DNA of 64,000 nucleotides, from NCBI RefSeq assembly GCF_021155775.2, contig NC_060234.1, positions 30,873,026 to 30,937,025 on the forward strand. Reading direction: 5' to 3'. The first letter of the stretch is position 1, and every line of letters begins with the position of its first letter. Below, in pieces: positions 39,236 to 50,600 of the stretch. A program made the translations under genes and the position numbers. Under the pieces are notes generated by a model. It had not been told where the DNA came from. It did not search any database and saw only the letters and a program-made list of their open reading frames with translations. The DNA is from Neodiprion pinetum. Taxonomy: Eukaryota; Arthropoda; Insecta; Hymenoptera; Diprionidae.

Positions 39236-40680
39236 AATGGCCATCGCTACTGTGTATAACCGTTCGGTGTAGGTACTAGTCGATGCTGAGATTCCCTACG
39301 AAATTATTGACTCGGCGTGTTTGTTCGTCGAACAGAATGGCCAAACGGTGAAGAGGATCCTTCCTCGCGAGTCCCGAAAGATTACGATCAAAACGAGTGG
39401 ACGACCGGGTTGCCCGTACTTCAAACGTCGTCAAACGTCGATGGAACGTGAATTATGCGGATCGTCTGATAGCCGTGTGGCTGACAATAAACCAAAAGTA
39501 TATTTTAAAAGCGTAAACGCTACGGCACTGTGGTGGTCTGCGGTTTGACTTCAACCTGGATATTACGACACAAAGATTTTATACGTCGTATAAACATGAT
39601 GAAAAATGTGAAGATATTGATTATATACCCACAGTAATGACACCACGCCACAATGGAGCTTCCTGACGTTCTTCTGCGAAATATATTACACATAGAGACG
39701 CTGACAAAGCGCCGCATATTTCGCGGGAATCACACCGGGTATCGTATACTACATACATATATATATAAACCCGTTGTGTTAGTGCAATATTCACTTTTTG
39801 TCATCGCAAGATCGAACATGCTGAATGCTACTTTTTCCACGATATACACAGAGGTGTTATATGTATGGAAGTATATGACATACACGGTATACGAAAATGC
39901 CGTCGAGATAAGAGCTTGTTCCCTGTATACGTCGACGATGTAAAAGTGCGCAAGAAACTGGATAGATGCACCCAGTGATTTGATAAAAAAAGCGGAAAAC
40001 ACGCGTGGCCGTCAATGATCTCGGAAGACAAAAGGCGACGAAGTGGAAGTTACACGCTTTGCCTATCATGGGTATAAAATATTTTCAAGGGAAACGTAAG
40101 AGGAAACAGAAAAGCGTGAGGCTACATTTTCTACAGGCTAGTAAGACCGATCGTGCGGTAGAGCTCTCCGACGACGGTTTTCATGGATTGATCAATTCGA
40201 GTTGGTTAAAGTCGAGTGGATACGGGGCTGGGCGAAACGCGATGCTGAAATAATAAACTGTCTGAGGGGCGAAAGTACTCATATAGAAGTGCGAGGAGGT
40301 GTGTAAAAATAAAGAAGAAGAAGAAGATGAAGTAAAAGAGAACAGAACCGCGAATTTAGGAACCGAATCGAAGAACCAAAGTACAAAAACAAGACTTTTC
40401 CCGTTCGGCAGAGCAGAAGTTATCGCCGCTATTTCTTCGACTATTATTCTTTCGGCCTTTGGCGAATTCGGACCACTGCCTCCACCGCAGCCTAGCCTGC
40501 AACGGCGAGAAATCCGCGAGCTAGACCCACCCTATATATATACATATCCTCCCTCACTTTATTCCCGACTTGCCTGCTTCACCTGCCGCCATGTTTCACC
40601 CCGCCGTTGATACCTGCCCCTTTTTGATCACCCCATTATCATTCTCATTTACCACCCGTGAAAGCCTCGTGCAATTCAAG

Positions 40681-40775
40681 GAGGGAGAAGGAAAAGGAAG
40701 AGGAGAAGAAGAAGAAGTGGAACAGGAATAAGAATAAGAAGAGGAATAAGAGGAATAAGAAGAAGAAGAAGAAGA
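40681..40775 (+). repeat. GAA/GGA/AATAAG purine repeat
   Basis: Degenerate triplet repeat including GAGGAATAAGA units. On the other strand it would encode serine/tyrosine runs, which explains the long minus-strand frame over it. A short (GAA)n also lies at 40312-40330. Confidence 0.8.
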
Positions 40776-41526
40776 GTCCGCATCGGCGCCCCTCCGGCTC
40801 CGGGATAAAATCCTCCTGACCCCTTCTCGCATGCTCCAGTGCCGGTAACTAGGTAACATCGGAAGCCACGAGGTCGATGCTTCGGGTTGTTCAATGAGTC
40901 GCGAGCGGGGGATGACTGGGGACGGTAGGTATAAGTCAATCCTGTCCCCCTCCCTTACCCTCCCCGCCGCTGCCTCTTCTGTTCCTTTCCATTCCGCCCC
41001 CAGGTAGGATCTCGAAGGCCCCCGCAGCATTTTAACCAGGCGAACATCCGCGAAACTCAATCGTCGGAACCTTCTTAACCTTTGATCCAATTTCAGCGTT
41101 CCATTAGAATTCAACCCGCATGCAAATCCACCGTCCACGTATTTTTGATTCCGACGTTATATATTTGAATCGAACGGTAACTGACGGCTGCAGGCGGCGG
41201 CGAGTAGGCAAAAAAGAGGGGGAAAAAAGGAAGAAGGAAAAAGGTATAAAATTTCCCGGAGGTTATTCACGGAAATCAGGGAAATGGCACGAGCACGTAT
41301 ACATCGAGGACTTACAACTGCAGGTAAAATATACACTATCCATGGTAATAATAATGTTTCCTTTACACGTTGGATGAGTGTAATAGGAGTAGTAGACGTT
41401 ACTGCACGCAGCGTATCGGTGATGCTTGCAGTAACCGAGCCGATTCGATGGAGCGAAAAATGTAGTTTTTCAACGTCGAAGTGCTGATCGAAAAAAATGA
41501 AAAAGTACGCTATTCAAAACTCCGTT

Positions 41527-41545
41527 GTTGTTCGAACCGAACAAC
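41527..41545. repeat. perfect 8-bp inverted repeat, 3-bp loop
   Basis: GTTGTTCG-AAC-CGAACAAC. It could be an operator-like site or a small hairpin; nothing near it tells which. Confidence 0.45.
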
Positions 41546-41979
41546 CAATTTAATTTTCAATAAAGTTTTTATACAGTTTTTCACGGTGATCGAAATGGCA
41601 AGAGATTTTTTTGGTCATTTTTCTTTATTTATTACGTAGTCAACAACTACTGATTTCTAGCTTATCAAATACTGCGCAATAGAATATCTCCGGATCTTGT
41701 AGATATAGTGATAGATACACTTCGGCCGTGTTTTAATCAATTTGAAATTTAGGCGAAATCAGTAATACTCAGAGATCCCTGCAGAAAGAATCAAACAAAA
41801 GACAGTTGAAGTAGTCTATGATATCGAATGGTCTGGGTTGAATTCATTATTTTTTAATTTGTCATGCATCAAAACAATGGAAAAATATATACACCCCCCT
41901 TAAGGTTTGCTTCTGTAGTATTGCATAATAACGATTTAATAATTTCTCTAGCACAAGTCTGCAGAGATTTTGTACCTGG

Positions 41980-42352
41980 GATTTGTGTACGTGATTATTG
42001 GTATGTTAAGTGACACTAGTAGATGAAAATTACTATCCTTCGTAAAAGTTTGATTTTGCAACCAGGAGAGTGTTATTTCAAAATTGAAGAAAATCTGATT
42101 TCAATTATTCAGATAATAAAAAACCGGAACAAATACTCTTTGTGCATTCTACTGATTCACTTTAATTACAACTACCTATTATGTTTCAAAAATTTAGAAT
42201 ATCTACGATTTTGATGTTCAGTTAATAAAAAACATTATGTTCCTTAATTTTTGAAATAGCATTCTCCTAACGGTAAAATCAAACTTTCTTGACAAAGATT
42301 AATTTTCTTCTGTTTATTATCACGAAACTTATAATAATCACGCACACGAATC
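41980..42352. mobile_element. inverted-repeat element, unclassified
   Basis: Two arms of about 115-125 bp match in reverse complement. The outer block is GATTTGTGTACGTGATTATT against GATTCGTGTGCGTGATTATT. The inner block is AAAGTTTGATTTT, then AGGAGA(G/A)TG(T/C)TATTTCAAAA. The arms are separated by about 130 bp. Similarity fades outward and I could not fix the ends or a target duplication. It is probably an old MITE; an inverted duplication of other origin is possible. Confidence 0.6.
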
Positions 42353-43140
42353 TTAAACGTTGTTTAATCGCTGACAGAGGATATCAAAATCTTGCTGAAT
42401 AAGCAGCAGCGTTAGCGATGCACCGAGATAAACTTCATTAGCCAATCGTGAGAGTAAAAACGAACGCATATGAATCTGAAATGTCTTGCTGGACATCTAC
42501 ATATCTAAGACTCAAAAGTATAACGTATGTAGGCTGGTAATATTACATCGGCTGCAATGCACCCGCAACGTCAAATGGATCGGTACTAATCGATCATCCC
42601 GAAAATATAGGATTCCCCGGAGCGTTGGTTCGACTACCGCCAAATTAGAACGACGGCGTACGTTATTGGCCATTTCAAGAGAGTTTTATCCCTGGCAATA
42701 GGAAAAAACTCAGCAGCGGCAACAGGAATGAGCTTGGAGCGTGGGATGAGACGTCATGCACAAGCGTCGGTTAATCTACTTTAAATTGGATAGACTTTCA
42801 ATTAGCAGAAGCTCCGCGTTGTCAATTAACTTTTCATGTATACGTATGAGTAGTAGTGCAATTTCGACGCCGCCGGCGTGTCGGTGCTGTGGTCCATTTT
42901 TACCTCTATGCCATATAAACCGAATTATACGTAGAGGTGGATCAAGCCGTCGTGTATAACTTTCAAATGCAGGAATGGCGCAGCATTGCTCGCTTCTCAA
43001 CTTCGTCGGAATGGCCATGAATTTTTCACTGCTAATTCTGGCATTTGACAAATGAACAACAAATTTCCAGGAATCATCGTCTGAAGAACTTCAGGAACTG
43101 ACTGCCCGTCATATTATAAGCAATAATTGACGAGGTCATA

Positions 43141-43546
43141 CAGGGTTCGCACGTTTTTGGAATGTGAAATTCCCCGACTTTTCCAGACATTCCAGCCTGA
43201 AAATAAGACTTTCTTCGGTAACCTTTCAAGAAATACGATGCCTATTCAGATTTTCTTTAACACATTCATATTGTTATCTTTAATTTTACCTAGTAACTAT
43301 CTTACTGCCTTACTACCCAATTTACAAACAATAGCCCGCGATTTTCCATAAGAAAAAAACGTAAGAAGATTTGGTATTAAACAATATACATAGAATGTAT
43401 GAAGCGGTGCGACGAAACGAGATTTTAAGTGCAATCTTTTTTGTCCTAAGATCGACAGTACTTTGTACAAGAACGAGTTTATTTCTTCGACAGACTCAAA
43501 ATTCCAGCTTTATTTTTCCGAGTTTTCCCTATGGGTACGAACCCTG
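43141..43546. mobile_element. hAT-like non-autonomous element, copy 1
   Basis: The element starts CAGGGTTCGCACG and ends GGGTACGAACCCTG, so it has inverted termini beginning CAGGGTTCG as in many hAT-like MITEs. The 5-bp direct repeat TCATA flanks it (43136-43140 and 43547-43551). That is shorter than the 8 bp expected for hAT, so the superfamily is tentative. It is homologous along its length to 56093-56484, for example CATAGAATGTATGAAG, ACCTAGTAA and GAGTTTATTTCT. Confidence 0.8.
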
Positions 43547-43895
43547 TCATACGTACGACCTGAACCTATACTCTTCGGGGTCTCGGGTTCAAAGTTGAAG
43601 CCTTTCGTGACCGTCGTTCACTGTTGACGCGCTCAAAGTTGAACCAGCACGCGGAGAGGTTTATAAAGCCTAGCTCGCTTGGCGAATCGCTGAAACCCTT
43701 TTGCACGGATCAGTCGGTTTTAGGCGCCAATGCATTTAAATGCCTGATCCGGCGTAAACGCCGATTCCCTTACACTCGGGCAGTGCCGAAGTTACGCAAG
43801 TTATACCGTGTGAGTGAACCTGTAATGTACATAATGTGTGCGGCGCGAAGGCAGGTGCGCCTAAATGCGTGATACAATTTGTACACGAGGTTAAG

Positions 43896-44465
43896 TCAAT
43901 GATTAGTAAGATCCCACCGTGTGCATTCAAGTATTTTCACCCCCTCGCCGTCTCGCGCCAAGTGATTTAGTACAGTTTCGGGTAACGGCTGAAATTTCTC
44001 GTCGATAGAACTTGGAACAATTTTGCTCACATCACCAACAATGTTTATCCGTGTTTGTTTATCTGTAACATGAAATGCAGCACGGATGTAGGCTGACGAG
44101 GAACTGGATCGTAAAAGGATGTAAAAACTGCTATCTTTCGATAAGAAAAATGAATGATGGCTAATGTTATATGTATATGTACATACTGAAAACTTGATAT
44201 ACTTGCGACAATATCGAACGAAAACTATACCGTCGACAAAGATTTCACGATTTTTCCCAAACAGCGGAGGACGCGCCATTTTTCCTATTAAGAATACGAT
44301 AGTTTTGCCTCCTCGTTCGATGATAAAATAAAAACTCTTCCGCAGGGATACAACTTTCACAGAAAACAACCGACCCGAATTACAATTGACGACCAAACGG
44401 CGCATCGTCGTCGAGAGAAAAAACTGGCGCCCAAACAAATAAAAACCCCTATTAGGTACAAACAC
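43896..44465 (-). CDS. orphan open frame, longest in the window
   Basis: The frame is open for 189 codons; the first ATG is about 22 codons in, leaving about 168 residues. I recognise no domain. The C-terminal part (around AAFHVTDKQTRINIVGDV and PSSIDEKFQPLPETVLNHL) looks more protein-like than the serine-rich middle. Local base composition is not GC-rich, so the length is not simply due to rare stops. It lies about 350 bp to the right of the hAT-like element at 43141-43546. Confidence 0.15.
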   Translation of the reverse strand: MFVPNRGFYLFGRQFFLSTTMRRLVVNCNSGRLFSVKVVSLRKSFYFIIERGGKTIVFLIGKMARPPLFGKNREIFVDGIVFVRYCRKYIKFSVCTYTYNISHHSFFLSKDSSFYILLRSSSSSAYIRAAFHVTDKQTRINIVGDVSKIVPSSIDEKFQPLPETVLNHLARDGEGVKILECTRWDLTNH

Positions 44466-46841
44466 TTTATATGGTATTCCGAACGAGTTATTCCATTTCT
44501 TATTAAACTGGGAACAATCATTGTTTTATCCAACAACAAAGTGAAAGTACGACTATAGTTATAAAAAGTCTGGAAAAATATCACCGGTTCTTTACTTTTC
44601 CCGGATATACTCTGAAACTTTAAAACACAAGTGAAAATTCTCAGATTCCCAGTTACATATTAAGAATAAATAATTAGTTATCAGGTTCAATTTCGGCTTT
44701 TCAATGACTGCGAGGTCGCCTATGATGCGATAATCTAATTAGCAACATTCGTTTGTTTCAAACATTGAACTACAAGTTCAATCGTTCCGATATCTGGCGG
44801 CATGCATAGATATGGACCTTGTGATAACTAGGACCCGTCTCCCCTACAGCTTAGTGGGGGTGATCGCTGTAATGAAATTCAACCTAGGCTGGTTTGTTTA
44901 GGACCTAAGCCTTGACTCTTCCCCTCTGTATGTATATGCATAGATTCTGAACACGTTGCGTAATACAGGTATACACGATATTGCATTTCTATACATACGT
45001 ACATACGTAGGTATGCGAGTACGTATTCAGGTAGGTACAACAAACGTTTGCATTCAGGCGAAAAGCAAAGAGCGAAGAGAGTGGCAAGGGGGTGAGCGCC
45101 GAGGGGGAGGGAGGGATCTACTCGACGAGGGACCGCAGATGGGGACTACAACCACATTTTCCATGGAATAATGAACATGGTTTTATGCGTTTACCCACCG
45201 TTTCCTGCACGTTACTACGCATACCCAGTACACAGGTTCAAGGTGCGTCGACGTATATTTTATTTCACGATACGTACTTCGTGTAATTGTAGACAGAGTT
45301 TTATGAAGTGGATGCACGGAGTATGGAGTAATATACAAGAAAACGCAAGATATGGAGGTTGGTTAAACTTTGACTTTCAGAAACGCGGATAAAATATCAT
45401 TTTTGCATAGTCATAGCGTTACAAACGCTCATCTTTGACAACAGATGTCGAAACGAGTGTTCGAGACTACTCGAAAATGTTTCATGTTTTTTAGTTTAAA
45501 AGAAGAAGAAAAAAAAAAACAAGCATGCAATCAAAAAAAAAAAAAATAACATTACTCTGCAGAGAGTTGTCAAATATTCGAAGAAAAATTGCAATTTGTA
45601 AATTTCTGTTCACTTTCGTCGATTCGTTTCTTGCTCTTATTCTATCACCGAGGCAATTCAATCTTAGCAATCGCGAGTCGCGTTTGCCTGAAAGTTAAAG
45701 ATCTCCCGGACGAGAGGTGTACGATGAATCCTTTCCTATGGCAATAACAGGGCGCGGGAAATAATTAGGAGAGAAAAGACAATTGGAGGGGGAATGGAAA
45801 AAAGAGAAAGCAAGACGTTGCGAGAAGAGTATATACATATACAGCATCGTCGAATATAAGGCGGTTGAAGCCGAGACGTGAGAGGAAAGAATTAAACACA
45901 ATGGTACCCCGTTCAGCCTCGTACTTCTCTTATACCGTCTCTCAAGTAATAACGTTCACTAGATCGTGTACTTCACTTTCATGCAGGCTGCACCAGCCAG
46001 CGCGGTACAGAGAATCCTGATAACCACCACGGATGAATCTCACGGGAGTATGAAGGAGTCGTAAATCAAATTCGATTACGCAAACTAGTCCAGTCTAGAT
46101 GGTCTCGAGCTGCTGCATCAGTAGCGAGGAAAAGTGTCTATTACAGATATAGGTACATTTATGACGGACAAAGAGAAATTCCCCTTTGCTTTCTTCTGTT
46201 CCACAAAGCGTGAAATGCATTTACCGGTCAGATATTGACCGTCGAAGTTGGCCGAGCCCTCTATTACCGGTTCCTTGCCAATATCCCGTAATATATCTGA
46301 ACGGTTCAACGCCTCCTCGTTGGACACCGTATCGCGTGTGTATATGTATAATAAGATAGTAAATCGAGAAGCAAAAGTGCACGAGCCAAGTTTATAATTT
46401 TGTACGGAAAACCAATTTCTCAAATGTTAGAAAATCTTATTATCATCAGCCAGTCAAATTATATTCGAATGAATCGGATAGATATATCGACGACGTATGC
46501 GGAGCGGCATAACGTAAAAATTTACTGAAATATCCGGGTATTCCGCGCTATATGATCTGCGCGTGAGGCGTTCATGCACGTTAATCTCGAACCACACGCT
46601 TCACGCGTATATCAGCTTCGGTATCGAGTCTTGGAGGATTTGCAGGGGGTACATAAAGCCCACCTTATAGAGACGCGTAACCAAGATCTCGAGTCATTTT
46701 TGCGCAAGGTGGATGTATCGATTCAAGATTCTCTGCACGTAGACTGTACGCAATTTTACGAGACACTGCAACGCTCGAGGGTAGCCTCCTGCCGCCGAGG
46801 ATGTGCAGAATCTTGTATTTCGTTCGTTCAACGCATATATC

Positions 46842-46889
<48 letters not shown>

Positions 46890-47654
46890 CATATATATAC
46901 GTACGGGCGGGTGAGTGCAAATTACACAGCTCTGCAGGTTGTTATTTGGACGTTGCGGAGGAGAGCGCGAAGCTAAGAAGGGTAATTAGTCACCCAGGGG
47001 CAAGTCTGATGACGTTGTTAAGTGATTCTTTACTCATTAATTCTCGCCCTCTCGCTTCGGGGTGAAAACCTACCGTTTCAACTCTGTATTTCTCTCGGTC
47101 GCTGCGGGTACTGCGTACGTGATAATTTCGGACAACGTCTGCGTTCTTCGGAGCAAGGTAGGTATAAGGTAAACCTGTACCCGCGAAACTTATGAGGTTT
47201 GAGTTAGTGACGTTATCGTAGCGAAACATTGGGAAAAAATCACTATCTTTCTTATTTTGCGATGAGTTTAAAGGAACTAAGTTTTTGAAATATGAGTGTG
47301 GTTTGTTATATTAAGATTTAATGAATTTCAGACAATTCCAAAATCGCAAAGTAACAGCTTTTCTTCGGCAGGAATCGTTACGATAACGTTCCTAACTTCA
47401 ATGTGATCGAAACTCTAAGGCCCTACTCGAATCAGACTCTTACTGTTAACGTGATCACGGCAGTTACATTAAAAGTGGGTATTTCGCCAAACGGACTTTC
47501 GGCAAATGAAATTTAAAATAATTAAGAGTCAGAATTCGGAAATCGTTATACACAAGCGCTCGACTCTGCAATCGCATACTACGTTGTACTAGCATGGATG
47601 AGGAAACGGTTTCGGCACGGCTTAAATCGCAACTTTTCGTCCCAACACTTCTAA
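44466..47654. other. no recognisable gene
   Basis: Contains A-rich runs around 45490-45550 and the (TA)n tract at 46835. No conserved frame seen. Confidence 0.5.
46835..46900 (+). repeat. (TA)n microsatellite
   Basis: About 60 bp of nearly pure TA repeat with a few TTA breaks. Confidence 0.9.
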
Positions 47655-47756
47655 GGTGGAGTTTTGGGCGGCGGGAAATGTCGGAAGTCCCAAGCCGCCA
47701 CCGACGGGTCGACCAAGTATTTGCTGAACGCCAACATCGATCCTACAGGGACCGCC
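47655..47756 (+). CDS. possible coding exon, unrecognised (pair with 47981-48169)
   Basis: A frame open from just after cacttctaag (acceptor-like) to GCC/gtaagc (donor-like) encodes 34 residues including QAATDGSTKYLLNANIDP. The frame stays open to TGA at 47829-47831 if the donor is not used, and about 63% of its third positions are G or C. Joined in phase 0 to 47981-48169 it would give one continuous product. It has no ATG, so it can only be an internal exon. No family recognised. Confidence 0.15.
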
Positions 47757-47980
47757 GTAAGCCGATTTCCATTCGAGAAGGCGGAAGGTTACGCGTCCTC
47801 TAAGGACCGTCGTCCAGGTTCAACCTGCTGAACCTCCTCTCGAGTGGCACATGCATGCACGCGTCTTACACGTGTAAAGTCCTCGTATGTGTGGGCATAT
47901 TCGTAGGTTCGTAGAAATTCAGGGTGCTCAAGTGGGACTTAATTGCACGCGTATATACGTTGAAGGTGATACCATTTCAG

Positions 47981-48169
47981 CCTCCAGAGTCAGGCTCCAG
48001 CTCCTCGGATGTCTACGAGCTTACAAATGGCTTGTGGTACCGACACCCTAATTTAACTTCAACTCCACTCCTTCGCGACACTTTACGGCTCGTAAAGTTG
48101 GCCCTGGTGACCGATGAAGACCGCAACCATGACGCGGATGTTTTACTTCTGATCAAGATACTGCGGTAA
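47981..48169 (+). CDS. possible coding exon, unrecognised, with stop
   Basis: Follows the acceptor-like ataccatttcag and reads PPESGSSSSDVYELTNGLW, later LRLVKLALVTDEDRN, then LLLIKILR and TAA. It is in phase with the candidate exon at 47655-47756. Composition is protein-like, but I cannot assign a family and the stop-free length (62 codons) is not exceptional. Confidence 0.15.
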   Translation, partial: PPESGSSSSDVYELTNGLWYRHPNLTSTPLLRDTLRLVKLALVTDEDRNHDADVLLLIKILR

Positions 48170-48387
48170 ACTTAATGCTCGACGATTTCGGTTGATTAAG
48201 GATTGAGAAAAAATAATGTATATATACATGTGCACGGGATGTGCCAATTTAAAAAACGCATTACGGTTTCAACCGACCGAATGGTTCAATTGGAAAATGT
48301 GTTTCACAAGTACATATACATATATTAAAAATGATTCGTCGAAGTTGGTCATGGTAAAATATATTTTTATTAATTATTTAAATGGTT

Positions 48388-48425
48388 GCGACGTTTCGAT
48401 CGGCTACGGCCAATCATCTTCAGGC
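48388..48425 (-). mobile_element. Penelope-like retroelement stem motif, fragment
   Basis: On the minus strand: CCTGAAGATGATTGGC, a CGTA loop, then GCCGATCGAAACGTC. GATTGGC and GCCGATC pair as a 7-bp stem. CTGAAGA...GGC-loop-GCC...GAAACGTC is a motif I associate with the non-coding part of Penelope-like elements. An AATAAA-containing AT-rich stretch follows at once on that strand. No reverse transcriptase or GIY-YIG frame is seen nearby. Confidence 0.45.
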
Positions 48426-49457
48426 AATTTGTAATTATTGACGATCCTACGAGCTGAACGTATAAATAGCATGGGAAAAATGTTTTTGAAACTGTGGAAT
48501 GTTATAACTTGTCAACGCATTAGTGTACTGATAAGACGAGAACGTATTGTTATAGGGAATTCAACGCTCTACTACTAAGTTCTCCTATCATTTTATGATA
48601 AATCTACTCTTTGAAAAATTACTGAAGGTAAAATGTCAACAAAGGACCTTAAGTAACTCCGTAAGAATAAAATATGCAATGAGCATGAGTTTCAAACGTA
48701 ATTCGAACGCCGTTCAATCGATTGCAGTGTTGCGTGTAGGATGAAAACGATTTTCATTCCCCGTTTATGTGGCATCTCCAAGGCCACAAAATCATTAATC
48801 CCCTCCGTTTCATGGCACATGAAACATTTCATAACAGTATGTACTGCGTATACATGCGACTCAAATATTATACCCACAAGGTGAAATTTCATCGATTTTA
48901 TTGAATTTATTGCAATTTGAATGTGCTTTTAAACATTCCAAATGAATAGCGGAGACTTACGGCTAATTAACTACATGTGATCGGAGTTTTATCGCATTTT
49001 ACCCCAGCTAATACATAAATATTGATTTTTTTTCTGAACCAATGGTGAAATGTGGGTAGCAAAAGAGAGAAAATAACCAAATCGTAATAATGACGTTTTT
49101 GGATGCAAGCAAAAATTGATTATTTAAATTAAAACAGACCTAGTAATCAAATCATCCTAGGTGTCAAAGTGTTTGCAAATATCAATTACTGTCGCAGATC
49201 AGACCCTAATTCGGTTGTAGCGTAACTTCGGGAATGGCTACCTACATAAGTAATTATCTTTTAATAGCCTCATTAGATACTATGTCAAACTAATGTAGGT
49301 ACTGCGGATAAGAGAAAGTGAAAGGCGTGTCTCATTCGGAAGAAAAAAAAAAAGGATAGGTAATAAGTATTGAACTTCAAATTCATTTCTTAACATGACT
49401 CACTGAATATTTTTCTCTTTTTTATCCAAAATCTGATTGATCGCGATTTGAAGATAT

Positions 49458-49490
49458 AAAAAAAAAAAAAAAAAAAAAAACAACAAGAAA
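49458..49490 (+). repeat. A33 homopolymer
   Basis: An uninterrupted run of 33 A, the longest in the window. Other long A-runs are at 7850-7867, 51234-51252 and 52634-52650; the last follows an AATAAAA. They could be poly(A) remnants of retroposed sequence, but I found no recognisable body or target duplication. Confidence 0.85.
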
Positions 49491-50370
49491 CATGCCCATC
49501 TCTTGTTACTCCGTTTTAAACAATTAAAAACTCATTTCACATAATAGAAAGCCGATCTTATAAGCTTGGCGAATAAAGCACAATACGATGAAGCGACGAA
49601 ATGGAATCGAGAATTTTGATTGCGAAATAAAACTTGATAAAAACAATACAACAATCTCAAAGGATGAGTATACATATAAGTACTTATAAAAGTAAGAAAA
49701 GAAAGAAATATCATGTAAACCTGCAGTGAAAATCCGATAAAGTATATAAAATGGAGACGTAATTCAACGAATCTGAAATGCAATAATCCCCCTGAATTGA
49801 GTTTGCGGAGAAATTCACCCTATCGGAAATAAGAATTATATATTATTAGGTCGATGGGACGTAATCGCCGTATACGGAACAATGGATATCCACTTTACGC
49901 CCGATGCACCCCTGCAGCAGAAGGGCACCAGACACGACTACGAGCCGAGAGTTTACTGCCAAGAATAAGTGAAGGCAGGCACTAGGCATATACACTGGTG
50001 GAACCGGTCGACCTGGTTTTCGCGTTACGCAATTAGCTCGTGTATTATTTTACCCCAGAAATTACTCCCAATTAACGGGTTTCCCGTTTCGCTCAGGACT
50101 CGCGTTCGCTCTATCTACCTCCTTTCCACTCATCCTCACGGATCCGGCTCTCACCGCGTTTTACATCTGTCACAAATCTCCCTCCCAGTTGAGTCACGAC
50201 GTTCAAAATCACTAAAGTCGAGTATGCTGCTAATTATATTATGCATAAAAATGTGAGTGGGTAATTTCCTTTTTTCCTTTATACCACCGTCGGATACTTA
50301 TATTCCTTCTAAATATCATCTTCATATACACGACAACGACAAAAAAATTAATTCTTGTGTAATGTACTAT

Positions 50371-50600
50371 ATTTAATTTCCGAAGCTGAAACTAGCAACC
50401 AGAGTTAGCAGCCAAACGTGTTAAACTTTTTGGAAATCGAAAAACGTACTTTCACTTTCACACGCAGTTTCGTCCTCGTAATTCTATAAAAGCATTACGA
50501 CTTGAAGGTATTTTACAACATCCTGATTTTCGGACTTCACTACCTTATTCCAAAGAACATTAGAACGTTTGGCTGCTGCTGGCTTAAGTCTCGTTTTAAT
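50371..50600. repeat. inverted repeat, possible degenerate MITE
   Basis: AGCAGCCAAACG at 50407-50418 is matched exactly in reverse complement at 50566-50577. Weaker similarity continues on both sides (for example CTTTTTGGA against GTTCTTTGGA). The ends are not defined and there is no target duplication. Confidence 0.45.

Larger units (their letters stand above)
37144..43140. other. no recognisable gene; low-complexity GC-rich patches
   Basis: Contains the (CT)n tract, G-rich tracts, the ATCGAT-rich segment, purine triplet repeats and the inverted-repeat element at 41980-42352. A tandem 10-mer (TCAAACGTCG twice) lies at about 39421-39440. Confidence 0.5.

Noticed and set aside
40596..41138. 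180-codon minus-strand frame with serine/tyrosine runs
   Set aside because: The runs come from a purine triplet repeat on the other strand; the rest is GC-rich with few stops and has no family resemblance or splice support.
48388..48425. Full hammerhead ribozyme
   Set aside because: The CTGANGA and GAAA boxes and stem II are present, but an extra base sits between box and stem, and stems I and III with the cleavage triplet are not found.
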